A DNA stretch of 64,000 bases from the NCBI GenBank assembly GCA_032622095.1, contig CP136063.1:213423982-213487981 (forward strand). Reading direction: 5' to 3'. Positions 52,871-64,000 of this stretch are shown piece after piece. Made by a program: the position numbers and the translations under genes. Each line of letters begins with the position of its first letter. Positions within the stretch are counted from its first letter, which is position 1. The DNA is from Siphonodentalium dalli. Its lineage: Eukaryota > Mollusca > Scaphopoda > Gadilida > Siphonodentaliidae. A model generated the notes under the pieces. That model worked only from the letters and a program-made list of their open reading frames with translations, was not told the origin of the DNA and searched no databases.

Positions 52871-53379
52871 ATTATTTGAAGCTATCCTGATTTTCTTCAT
52901 TGTCCTCAGATGCCAATCATCGGCAGCTAAAATGAAACGATTTTTTTTTACATAAATCGCAAATTATTTTTAAAAGTTTTATTTCGGAATTTTTAACTGC
53001 AATAATACCACTTATGCTCAATAATGTTCGATCGTCGCTGGCCAATAGTTTTATACTCACTGAATTACCGAATTCTCCATTGCTAAGGTCTCGTCTGTGT
53101 TCATCTAAATGTGAGGAACATAATGAATCGTCTAATGGAAGTAACTTCAGCAATTTTCCAACTCTCCTTCTGAATAGCAAACACAAATCATCCTTCCCAT
53201 TTAGCGAATATCATGTGCGAGGTATTTCCACGCATTTCTTGTATTTTGTATTGTTTCTACGTCATTTTAATGAGCTTTGTGTTTTGTCTCGCTGCTTATT
53301 CTATGTATATGGAGCTATTGCATAAGAAGGAACATACTGAAATTAATACAGACCTTCCCGGCAGCTATATCACATGTAG

Positions 53380-54140
53380 TAGATGTGGCAGATGCACACT
53401 CATAGCCGAGAAAGGTCATAAGCGGTATTCCTCGAGGCACATTTCCTATTCATAATGGTTGTATTTTACATCTCTGAACATACAGGCAGATAAATTAAAA
53501 TCTTTGCAGACGACACAAATGTATACCGGGCAATAAACAATGGACATGACATGCAACACTTTATCATCCTTGACAGTCTAAAAAGAAAATATTAACAAAG
53601 CACACTGTATCGGAGGAAGGCAACACATATATAATGTCGACGTCACACGACAGGGACCCACACGTAGGAGTAATGTGTGATGCTATTATGAAGGGCACAA
53701 CACATGTGACAGATGCAGTAGGCAAAGTCGACCAAAAGTTAGGCCTGTTGACGAGGACATGTAAATATATATTGCGGACGAAAAATGTTTAATGATTCTG
53801 CAGAAGGCATTCGTGCGGCCAACGATGAAGTGCGGGTCATCAGCATGAAGTCGTCACTATAACATAGCTAGATTATTAATTAAAATTATTGAGTGAGTTC
53901 AAAGATGAGTGACAAAATTAGTCGATTTAATTAAGAAGCTATGAAATTATGAAGACATACTGAAATACCTTGGTCTCCTAACTTTCGAGTACAGGAGGAA
54001 CATATCTGATCCAGGTTTATAAATTAATGAATGAACGATGGATGAACGAGATGGCTCATGCACTATCGTGCAGTATAGATATGTACACACCAATGTTCCA
54101 TTCCACAAGTCGGTAGTTCGTCCAGAGCCGGCATTGTTAA
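53380..54140 (+). pseudogene. Decayed LINE reverse transcriptase C-terminal half
   Basis: Readable blocks: SGIPRGTFP (about 53425), FADDTNVYRAINNGHDMQHF (about 53505-53565), a GVMCDAIMKG..VTDAVGKVDQKLGLLTR block (53670-53758), MILQKAFVRPTMKCGS (53791-53838), YEDILKYLGLLTFEYRRNIS (53950-54010). The order is that of CR1-like LINEs. Multiple stops and frame changes. It could be the continuation of the fragment at 50160-50510, split by about 2.9 kb containing the SINE and (CT)n, but this is not proven. Confidence 0.65.
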
Positions 54141-54284
54141 CCCATAACGTGCGGTCGGTTCCGCCAAGTACGCAAAAATAAAAGTATCGATGACACCTCA
54201 ACTTAATTCGGAAATGAGATCATGCCATATAGTACAGTCCACACAGCGAAAGGAAACTCGGGAGTTCATATGCTTAAGTAACTA

Positions 54285-55460
54285 GAGGTTACCATGAAGA
54301 TACAGTTTAGGATTAATCGGATGAAAACGTTTGACTGTAGGGAATGCCAAAAGATGCAGTAATACTAATAGAAAGAGAACTCCAAGATGGCTCATATCTA
54401 GAGGTCACCCCGTAGATCCATATGGAGTTTGGTGCTAATCGGATGATGGAATTGGCCTCCTGGGTGTGCCGAAGGATTAGTCATACAAAGAGTAAAATCC
54501 AAGCTGGCCTTTGGCGGCCGTGCTTTTTCAATAATATACGGACTAATTTGACGCCACCCCGTCTAGTATTAACACCGAAGATCCATGTGCAGTTTGTTGA
54601 CGATCGGATGAGGGATGTGGTCTGTAGCCTGTAGGCGTGGCAAAAGATGTAGTCATGCAAAGAGTAAAATCCAAGATTGCTGCCAGGGTGCGGCGATAGA
54701 TTCAAGTTTGAAATCCAAGATAGCTGCTGGAGGCCATGTTTTTTGTAATAGTAATTTCGACGGGAAAATGACGGCTCCGATCTAGATGTCACTCCGAAAA
54801 TCCATATGAAATTTTGTGATGATCGGATGAGGGGTGTGGTCAGAGGGTGTGCCAAATGATTTAGTCATGCAAAGAATACAATCCAAGATGGCTGCCGGCG
54901 ACCGTGTTTTTCATCGAAAATCACTCAAATGCGATAGCTCCTATCTAGAGGTGATCAAAAACATGCCTGTGAATTTTCAAAAACAAACTCAAATAAATGC
55001 GAGCTGCAAGGTGCGATGATAGACTAAAATTTGAAATTCAAGATGGCTGCTGGTGTCCATGTTTTTTATTGAATTTCGGGGAAAAATAACGGCTCCTATT
55101 TAGAGTTCATCCGAAGATCCCTATAACGTTTGGTGATGATCGGATGGGACAGGTGGCCTGTGGTGTGTGCCGAAGGATTTAGTCATACAACATCCAAGTT
55201 GGCTCCTGGCCGCAATGTTTTTAATGAAATACGGAAAAATTTGGTGGCTCCCATCTAGTGTTCATCCAAAAGATCCATACGAAGTTTGGTGACGATCGGA
55301 TGAGTGGTGTGGTCTGTAGGCTGTGCCAAAGGATTTTTTTAACGAATTTCGGCAAAACAATTATGGCTGCCATCTAGAGGTCACTTTGGTGATTCATTTG
55401 AAGATTGGTGACAATCGGATGAGAGATTTGACCTTTAGGGTGTGCTGATGGAGATTGTTG
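54285..55460. repeat. Tandem block of diverged units with ATCCAAGATGGCTGC and TGATCGGATGAG
   Basis: Seven copies of the GATCGGATGA string (near 54316, 54437, 54602, 54822, 55138, 55297, 55414). Each is associated with TAGAGGTCACC..GATCCATATG upstream, and GGTGTGCC..GGATTTAGTCATGCAAAG and AAATCCAAGATGGC downstream. Spacing varies from about 117 to 316 bp, so some units have lost or gained segments. Confidence 0.8.
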
Positions 55461-56145
55461 ACGCACCCGCAGAGGGCTTGACGGGCGAGGGACGCCAAAC
55501 CATGGCAATATCTCAAACTGGACTTTGTCAAGTTTAGCTATCAATGAGCGATCGGGTAAGATGCTAGCTAATCCGGCACCGAATATATTAACCCATATAC
55601 GTACGTTACTGTCTGATTCGCCGTTCCTCTGTGTTTTGTGCGCATACTTATGGTTTTAAATATAGAGGGTCGCTTAGATGAGTCGCTTAGATGCGAGAAT
55701 TTCCTCATTTGCAGTCGGTCGAGTCGTATGTTCGTGACCTTCGCCATGGTATGGTAAACGAGATGTCGCACATTCATGCGCACAAGACCGAAAAAGGTTA
55801 TGATATGTAGTTCAGATAATGGGCGACCTGTTTATGTGTGCTACGTCAGATAAAGGTTTGTTAGTCCGTCGTCAAATATTGATCTTAATAAGGTCAATCG
55901 ATAATTATTTACGATGAACTTGACACTTTCATCAATTGTGGTCCCATGGCTAATAGAAACTGATGTTTTACCATCTATAATGGAAGAGTGTATACGGTGT
56001 GGAACGTTAACTTCGATTGATTCCGTTCCACTTTCTGGAGCCTGACACTCAGCCGATTCCATCTCGGTAAGGACACTGAGAATACCAATTTTCCGGCTAT
56101 CGAAATAGATCGATAAATACATAAAGTGCTTATATTCGTGTACAT
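55461..56145. other. No recognised gene
   Basis: The minus-strand frames at 55568-55783 and 55841-56155 have no motif. No repeat recognised. Confidence 0.35.
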
Positions 56146-56645
56146 TTAAAGGCACGCGAGGCCTTAGTTGTCGAAAATATTCATATTTGTTCCAATCACC
56201 GTAAACAGAAAAACATTAAAACGTATATAGTTTCGTTCATATATACCATGACCATCGCGTAAACAGCATGTTATCACAAAGACCTACTATATTTTACCTA
56301 AGCAAGAGCCTCGTTGTGTTACAGACGACAGCACACTGCTACTGGCTAATCACACACAGATGGCATAAACGCTCTTTATTAGTTCCATATCAGGAATTCA
56401 GCCACAAAGAACGCTCTTTATGTTTACCATCATAATATAAACAAACACCAAAAAAGTTACTTTTTATGCTTTTGTTTACGTAACAATGGTCAAACGTTTG
56501 ACAATAACATACTGTTTATGCGATATTTCTTATTTGTATACGGACAAAGTCTCTACATTTTGATGTTCTTTCTGTTTGTGGCGGTTTTTGAAGGGTGTAA
56601 ATATTTTCACAGGATACCCACCGCCAACGCCGCCCGTACCTTTAA
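56146..56645 (+). mobile_element. 492-bp TTAA-flanked MITE, copy E
   Basis: TTAA at 56146-56149 and 56642-56645; ends AGGCACGCGAGGCC and GGCGGCCCGTACCT-like. More diverged than copies B and C. Directly downstream, 56770-56890 holds further fragments of the same internal sequence (ACCATATCAGGAATT, GGAACGCTCT). Confidence 0.85.
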
Positions 56646-57272
56646 CGATACCCTGTCCGATTTGAGGCCAAATAGTTCAGATTGTGTTGGCAAAATATGA
56701 TTACCCACCTCAGCCTTTGTCTGTCCCAGGTATGCACTTCAGTGATTTATTGTCTTGGGGTCTTTGTTTAGCTGCCACAGCTATTGTTTATTGATTGCTC
56801 CGGTTTTTTCCTGAGGTAAATACATGTGCAACAAGCGCTATTTATTTCTACCATATCAGGAATTAGATCATCACGGAACGCTCTATTTGCCTTGCCGTGT
56901 ACATGGCTGTTGTTTGTACGGGACCCAAACACCGTGTTCAAAGTTGTATTTTTTAAGACTCCATGCAATGCGTCTTTCTTGGACATACAATGCCCGTTGA
57001 AATTTAGTTCTACTGCCGGGTTCACGGCTCACGCTGTCATATGCCAATGGCCAATTTGTTTCGAAAATGGCAAAAAAAATAATTAATTTGGCCAATACGG
57101 TATACGTCGGTCATATGAGATATGAAATATAAATACCAATATGGGTGTGTTTCGTATAGAGTGCATCAAATACGCCAGATATAGTCTAGGCTGTGCTGGG
57201 GGTGACCGTCGCACATCGGGGGAATTTATGCGACCATCATTTTCTTATGGGAAAATTACTCTAGTTTTCGAA
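56646..57272. other. MITE-derived fragment and unassigned sequence
   Basis: 56770-56890 is related to the 494-bp MITE interior. 56883-57095 (minus) is an open frame without motif. Confidence 0.4.
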
Positions 57273-60200
57273 TTCAGAGGGCGCCGAGCCGAATTAGGTG
57301 ACAAAATATACATTTTCGCTATGTTTCATACGGTACCCTACCGAAAAATAGATACATTTTAGCGGTTTGACAGGCAATAGACAACCGGTTGACAGTGCAT
57401 CAAAATGAGAAAGACTGTACACATATTTGCTCACACTAAATCAGATTCGACATTGTTTTTAGCTTTCGTTCTGATTTCGTGACGTCATGGTAAAATATGT
57501 AGCGTGACGCGTCAAAAATTCATGGCGATTCAGACAAAGTGTCGTGCGTCAACTCTGTGCAAATATAGCATATCTGTCAAATTTTTCCAAGTTGTGTATT
57601 TTTGGAAATGGAAGAGTATTCCCTACAAAATGATGTTCATATCTGTATTATATATCTCCAAATGGTAAACTAATCGACAAAAGCTTAACCCTCACCCCAA
57701 ATTCACAAATATCCAGTTAAATGCATCCATGCAGGTTGTTTCCAATAAAACAAAGACAATGCATATTTAATAGTATAATACAGGGTAGAACCATCAGGGG
57801 ACACGGATAATGTAAGATTTCGTTCAAATCCTAGATTAGGAAGGAAATAAAATCCAAGATGGCCAACAAGTTTTATATTGGCACTCTGTACACAACGAGT
57901 GTGCACACCGGAATGGAAAATCGCAAGTGCTTTTTTGTAACTGATCTTTATTTCATAGAGGCTGTATCATAATATGTATAAGTCAACTGGTTACGTAAAA
58001 CCGATGATGGAGACCAAAATGGCGGTCATAAAACTCAAAAATGTTCCGATCAAATTAACGGCTTCTGAGTTGCAATAGCATCCTCATGTTATGAGTGTTG
58101 TAGCTTATTCGTAATGTGATCCGATAAAACTATTGCCATTGAGAAAGTAAATGCTCATTTTTTTTCTCAAAATCGACATGCAATGCCAAATTGCCACAAT
58201 GGGACTGTGTTTCAACCTGACATCCATTTTGTGGTATACAAGTCAACGTTCTGCTTGATGATGAAACTGCTGAGTTTTATATTAGTACAATAAGAATTGA
58301 AGCTAAAATGCCGACTAAATATACATATTCAATCCTCAATAACCAATGTAGGTGTCCCATGGTAATGGCTCATTAGACCCGCTTACTCAAACCGTCAAGC
58401 GATGACAACCAATTTAGAATCCTGATAAGTGCGGGTTTGCAAAGGATGGACAACTTAGTTTATATATCTCGCCAATGTTGTCAATACGTAGTGGGGTCAT
58501 TGGTTTCATGTTCAGTGGAGTGATGTTCCATTGAAATAACCGAAACAAATCTCAAACAAACCTAACATAATAAGTATCTGTGTCGTTATATTATCGCAGC
58601 TTCTAGGGTCCCATCATACGTGGATTTATGCTTATGTGTAAATGCTAATGCTTTAAATGATCATGGTAAATGTGAGGCCTGGGTATTGACTGTGCTAAGT
58701 CCCATGCATTTTAGATGCATGAAAGTTGGTATCACACTGTAGGTATCGCACGACTCTCCGTCACACATATACAACTATGAGAATTACGTACCGTACCCGA
58801 ATGGGATAATACTATATCATCCAATGTATATATCAGTATGGAGCAATGTAGGCACTTATCCAGATGAAATTTCAAGTACAGGGATTAGAAAGCCACACAG
58901 TTATAAGACGTGCTCAAAATGTCATATACTCAGTTGTCATATTAAAGTTGTCCCTTTCGCTGATGCTAATCCATTTCAACCAACGGGATGACAACTCGTT
59001 GGTCACATGTTACCAGCCATAGCCGCGGAATTAGTTGTTCCACCCAGCGACAACCCACACAAGACCACTCTGACTACACAACGCTTATCTGATCAAAATA
59101 GAGTATATCCGCTACAGGTGTATGTAAGACATTGTCGAGAAATATACTAGCTGTTGAGTACTTTTAACACAAACAATAAATAGCAGTTCCTTAGCACGAT
59201 CGCCATTTTTCTGCAATGGAACAACATATTTATCTGATATATTCTGTTAATTCACCACAGGATACATTGTACGATATGCGTGAAACATGTATATGTATCT
59301 GACTGTAAGCATGCGATTATCACATATATCAGATAATTTACATAGGTGTGGTAGTTATTGTGTGCAATGATCTAAGTTGACGACCCAGAAAACAATTGAT
59401 TTTCAATCCTTATGTTTAGCTTAATATTGGGGAATTTGAAGCCGTAATTGGTCGGTATTATTTTACTAAGTTTACCATGTGAGCACCATACAATCAAACC
59501 AGGTTCCACCGTTGCATGTGACGACGGTCATATATTCGACAATGACATGACACGTTCTTGTCAAGTTATTGTCGTTGGATTGAATGTGTGGCATATATAG
59601 ACAATCGCAGTTGGACGTTTGATGGCTGTTGGACCTATTTGCTCATAATATAGATTCTTCGGCGACAGGTGGCAAGGCATATGGTAAACTTACACATAGT
59701 ATACCACACATATGAAACTTCGAAAATAGCAACACCCTTTGCATCAAGCATATTAAATTACAAATCTCTCTAATTTCTTATGTGTACACCTGGTAGGATT
59801 TAGATCGAGATACTTCATGAGTTGAAATATGGTACGTGTTTTCCCTTTGAAAACCAGTTAAGTGTTACATTTAATAAATCGATCTAGTCTCGACTAAGGT
59901 TATGCGATTAAAGTTATTTGTCTTCAAATTTGTCGATTCTAACTCACCACCTTATTAAATCGAAAACCGTGTTATTTCTTATAATTTTAATTTAGTCCGA
60001 ATATTAATAAAATTCGTCCAGTTTTCAATTATATATACCCATGTCATTTATAAATTACTTGTGCTAATCAATTACGTGTTGGGAACAATCACGTATCCAG
60101 CTGAAGAGTAACTTGATTTCATCATTTGATTGGTCAGGTCAATTGAACCCAACAATACTGTCACCGTGGACTAGCAAGCGTGCAATTGCAGACCGCGCAT

Positions 60201-62296
60201 GAATCGCAACTTCTCGGCTTATCGTAATTGGCATAAATGCCCGTGCACATGTGCCAACCAACTTTGTTATAGTACGTGTTCCCCGAGTTGGCAGTTAATG
60301 ATGAAATTATGTTCATATATCATCCGTATATCAACTTAATCGTGTCACCCGGCTGTGTAGATCCGCTAGATGTATGTTACTTAGTGCTGATAATTACTAG
60401 AATGGTGAAATCATGTTATCGGTGGTTAAATGTCTAACGAAATTGTCTACGAATGGGTAGGCCTTATCCAATATAAGATATGGTATAAACATATCATTTC
60501 TTCGTTTCTTGACGAAATGGATGAACATCATAACAAAAGGTTCAATATATGTATTACTATATTGCGATAGCGACGTGAATCTTGAACTGCCAGTGTGAAA
60601 TAAAATATTATTGAAGTGAGGGCACATACTTGTGAACTAACTCGTCAGCCACATTAACTTGACAACCACTACTGAGACACCCATGAATATAGTACGTTGG
60701 TGGGAAATTGATTTAAGCTATCGGTTGCCACTGCGAATAGTTCATAAAATGAGTATTTGCAACGAACCTGTAACCGTTCATTGTTATCTAAATCCTCAGA
60801 GTTGTGAAGTACTAAACAAATACGAATTATAACTGCTTATGCAAACACCCATTTCCGTGCATGGTGGAAACCCGATGAAATGTAGAGAAAACAATTTTAG
60901 TTCGGTCTAAATTGCTGGTGATTATTGTCCGTTATTACATTGGAACATCACTTCTTTGAACGTAGAAACCAACTACCATGGTAGGCAATTGACAACATTA
61001 GCGGGGTAATGTGAACAAAGTTGCCCAAGCTTTTCGTATAAACAACATACCCACAATTATCGGGAATAGAGATAGGTCCGTTATCTCCAGGCGGCTTATG
61101 ATTGCGGGTATAATGTGGAACAACTCCTTTAGTTATTGATAATTGAATATATAACTATTAGTGCATAGGCACGTTTTACTCGGCATTGTGACTTCCATTA
61201 TTTTATACTAACTTGGTAGTTTGCAGTTGTAGCATCGTGTAGTAGAACATTGACATTATATACCACCAAATGATTGTATGTCAGGTTGAAATTCGGTCCT
61301 ATTTAGGCAATTTGACATTATATGATGTCGTTATTTGGAGAAATTAATTAACAGTTACAATCTTAATGCCCCTAGTTTCTTCAGATACGGATCACATTGG
61401 CCACAATGACATATATGTATGAACAAATAAGCAGTCATACCATGCGATTTTCTTGCAACTCAGAAGTTGGTCGTTTTATCGGAATAATAGTGTTTATTTT
61501 GGCGGCCATTTTGGTCTCCATCATCGGTTTTACGTAGCCAGTTGCCTTATACGTATTAAGATACAGGCTCCATCCAAGAAAATGCCATATTATATAAAGC
61601 ACTCGCGATTATCTAGTCCGGTTAGCATACATCTGGTGTACAGAGTGTCAATATAAAATATGGCGGCCAACTTGGACGCCATCTTTGATTTGATTATATA
61701 CCTTCCTAATCTAGGAATTGAACAATGTTTTACATTATCAGTGTCCCCGTACGATTCTACACTGTATGACAAGGTAATGGGTGCATTGTCAATTTATTTG
61801 GTGGATACAAACTGCATGGATGCATCTATGTGGTTATATGTGAAATTGGGGAGGGTTAAGTTTGTGTCTATTATGTCAATACTTAGAGATATATAATGTA
61901 AGTAGGAACATATTTATATAGGGAATACCCTACCATTTCCAAAAGTATATAACTTGGAAGTATTTGGCAGATATATTATGTTTGTACATAGTTGACACAC
62001 GACACTTTGTCTGAATCGCCATGCATTTTTGACGCGCCTCGATACATTCTTTACCATGAAGTCACCAAATCAGAAACGAAAGCAGGGAAACGATATTGAA
62101 TCTGATTAAGTGTCTACATTCGTTCAACAATTTGCAAATATGTTTACAATCTTTCCGATTTTGATGCCCTGTTAACCAGTTGGGCAATGTTTGTTAACCT
62201 CTGAAACTATGTCATTTTTTAGGTAGGGTGCCCTACGAAACATTGTGAAAAGTTATATTTTGTCACCTATCTCGGCTCGGCGCCCTCTGAATTACG
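57273..62296. mobile_element. 5-kb element with about 1-kb inverted terminal arms, no transposase seen
   Basis: The left end CAGAGGGCGCCGAGCCGAAT and the right end ..CTCGGCTCGGCGCCCTCTG are complementary; both are flanked by AATT. The arms can be followed inward as complementary blocks: 57300-57360 with 62215-62275; 57480-57545 with 62010-62075; 57605-57880 with 61650-61940; 57990-58080 with 61450-61540; and 58195-58260 with 61255-61320. They have moderate divergence and small indels. The centre, 58300-61200, is AT-rich with no long open frame. Consistent with an old DNA transposon or a large non-autonomous derivative. Confidence 0.7.
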
Positions 62297-63274
62297 TTCA
62301 ATGTGAACATATTAACAGGCTGGACAGGAGACATTTCGAAAATATTTAACTACATATTTAGAGACCTTATATCATGGGGAAGCTTGCACATGTGTTGGGG
62401 GGAAATCTGCGATAAAATGTTTGATCAATCTTGGTTCTCCTCCCCAAGCTCCATACTTGGTGCAACTTAGACACCTTTACATCACAACATTAGATACCCT
62501 ATATAATGGAGATGACTATATTGTATACAATTGGTGGACATTGGCAACATCAAAATCATCTTTCGATATTTCTATCCACACCAGAGCTCCAATCCTGGAC
62601 GGCACCAATTTACAATACGAGAACTCATCGTTAATCTTATGGTACAAGTATACATGTATATCACGGAGATTCCTACATTTATATACTACACACCTCTTTC
62701 AATCTGAACATTACATTTTTGAAAATATCTTTGTTATCTCAAGCCATGTCAGAATGTAGATGACAGTATGGCAAACAGTCAATTATTTACGATACACAAT
62801 AGCTACTCATTTCAATATCACTCACATGATTAAAACTTCCATAAGTTCTCTTGGCTGTCAGATTGCATCAAATACAATAGTCAAGCTATTTGTGCAATTC
62901 AGACCACGCGAGTAGCTAGCGGTAAGCGGTAGTCTAAAACAATTACACTTATTTCATGAAACCTGAAACACAAACATTAAATATGTGTAAAACCAATTAA
63001 CATATTTCACTGACTTCACGTAATACATGGCAACTTGTAGTTATTTCATGAAATACCTTACACTTTCAGTAATTACGCGTAGTCACTGAACCAATTTAGT
63101 GATTTCACATAATCCCTAGGGATTTCACGTAATCACTATACATGTGTAACATATACAAGTTTGGTGGAAATTTGGTAAAACAGATCTATATTAATGTTGC
63201 CACCCCTCCCCAACATCATCTCTGATTTGGAAGGCATCCCTTTGTGCCTTCATATCACACAATTATATTCATGT
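62297..63274. repeat. Dispersed repeat, same family as 12480-12920 and the 8.8-11 kb block
   Basis: 62340-62620 carries diverged modules (ATCATGGGGAAGCTTGC, TGGTGGACATTGGCA). 63060-63270 has ATTTCACGTAATCACT, GGTGGAAATTTGGTAAAACA and CACCCCTCCCCAACATC, paralleling 12500-12660. Confidence 0.5.
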
Positions 63275-63790
63275 GGCTGCGGGGTCATCCATTGTTGGGT
63301 TTGCCGCGACCGCCTGTGGAATCATCAATTGTTGTGTTTGCCGTGACTGGATGTGGACCAATTCTATTGTTGAGTTTGCAGTGACTGACTGTTGAATCAT
63401 CAATTGTTGGGTTTGCCGTGACTGGCTGTGGAATCATCAATTGTTGGGTTTGCCGTGACTGGCTGTGGAATCATCAATTGTTGAGTTTGTCGAGACTGGC
63501 TGTTGAATCATCAATTGTTGGGTTTGCCGTGAATTGATTTGGAATCATCAATTGTTGGGTTTGTCGTGACTGGCTGTGGAATCATCAATTGTTGGGTTTG
63601 CCGTGACTGGCTGTTGAATCATCAATTGTTGGGTTTGCCGTGACTTGATTTGGAATCATCAATTGTTGGGTTTGTCGTGATTGGCTGTGGAATCATCAAT
63701 TGCTGGGTTTGCCGTGACTGGCTGTGGAATCATCAATTGTTGGGTTTGTCGAGACTGGCTGTTGAATCATCCATTGTTGGGTTTGCCATT
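63275..63790. repeat. 37-bp minisatellite, about 14 units
   Basis: Units follow the pattern GGAATCATCAATTG, then TTGGGTTTGCCGTGACTGGC and TGT. Variation includes GTCGAGAC, TTGATTTG and TGAATC forms. The same unit occurs in about four diverged copies at 13839-13990. Confidence 0.92.
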
Positions 63791-64000
63791 GCCAAACGAC
63801 AAGAGGAGTAGTCTTGAATGATATATATTTAAAATAATGCTCTCAGTCATTAATTACATATTTTCAAATATGTATGTGCCGGCACTTCAATGATCTACGG
63901 TATGCAATAAGCCAAATCCACCCTAATATATATCTACATTTGTAAAAGCTAGAAAAGATTCACCGGTAATAGTAATGGACACAAATCGACCATGATAAAT
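63791..64000. other. Right window edge, nothing recognised
   Basis: AT-rich, no motif. Confidence 0.4.

Noticed and set aside
1-64000. CRISPR array, bacterial operon or prophage
   Set aside because: The tandem arrays found have no regular unique spacers and no cas-like genes. Introns, LINEs and MITEs show this is eukaryotic DNA.

Overview
This window looks like eukaryotic, metazoan, AT-rich nuclear DNA. Genes have introns with GT..AG junctions, and most of the sequence is transposable elements, miniature inverted-repeat elements (MITEs), satellites and decayed retrotransposons. The mix (Crypton and Ngaro-like tyrosine recombinases, many TTAA-flanked MITEs, tRNA-derived SINEs with short tandem tails, PAN/apple-like secreted protein) suggests a lophotrochozoan such as a mollusc. 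That placement is inference; the species cannot be read from the sequence.

Only one complete host gene is supported: an SLC22-family organic ion transporter on the minus strand, from the ATG at 48584 to the stop at 18504. Eight exons (48243-48584, 45517-45938, 44750-44986, 43554-43688, 24466-24548, 22723-22840, 19265-19337, 18504-18668) join in phase at consensus splice sites and total 1575 nt (524 codons plus stop). A second host gene enters at the left edge: a signal peptide plus PAN/apple-like exon at 646-919 on the minus strand, whose remaining exons lie outside the window.

Layout. 1-1.5 kb: PAN-like exon and repeats. 1.7-8.3 kb: an older repeat broken by a 5.7 kb Ngaro/DIRS-type tyrosine-recombinase retroelement (2130-7839, minus) with split direct repeats A1..B1A2..B2. 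8.4-18.4 kb: repeat mosaic (hairpin elements, a 2.2 kb repeat block, piggyBac-like MITE, 158-bp tandem array). 18.5-48.6 kb: the SLC22 gene. Its introns hold a LINE relic (19.8-21.2 kb), a three-level nest in intron 4 (piggyBac-like MITE 24655-30471, containing a LINE 24769-30196, containing a 494-bp MITE 25933-26426), a 57-bp palindromic satellite (32.2-33.0 kb), several fold-back elements, a GCTTAAGC-rich block (39.2-40.4 kb) and two different Crypton-type recombinase relics (40.8-42.7 kb plus strand; 46.2-47.3 kb minus strand). 48.7-64 kb: no convincing host gene; LINE relics, a tRNA-headed SINE, a roughly 160-bp tandem block (54.3-55.5 kb), a 5 kb element with about 1 kb inverted arms (57273-62296) and a 37-bp minisatellite (63.3-63.8 kb).

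The main points of interest are the nested insertions with exact target duplications, the five 492-496 bp TTAA-flanked MITE copies (four inside the SLC22 gene), the split-repeat Ngaro-like element, and the LINE with a duplicated N-terminal module and an aspartate-rich linker. All mobile-element coding regions are broken by stops or frameshifts. No intact autonomous element and no wholly new gene system was found.
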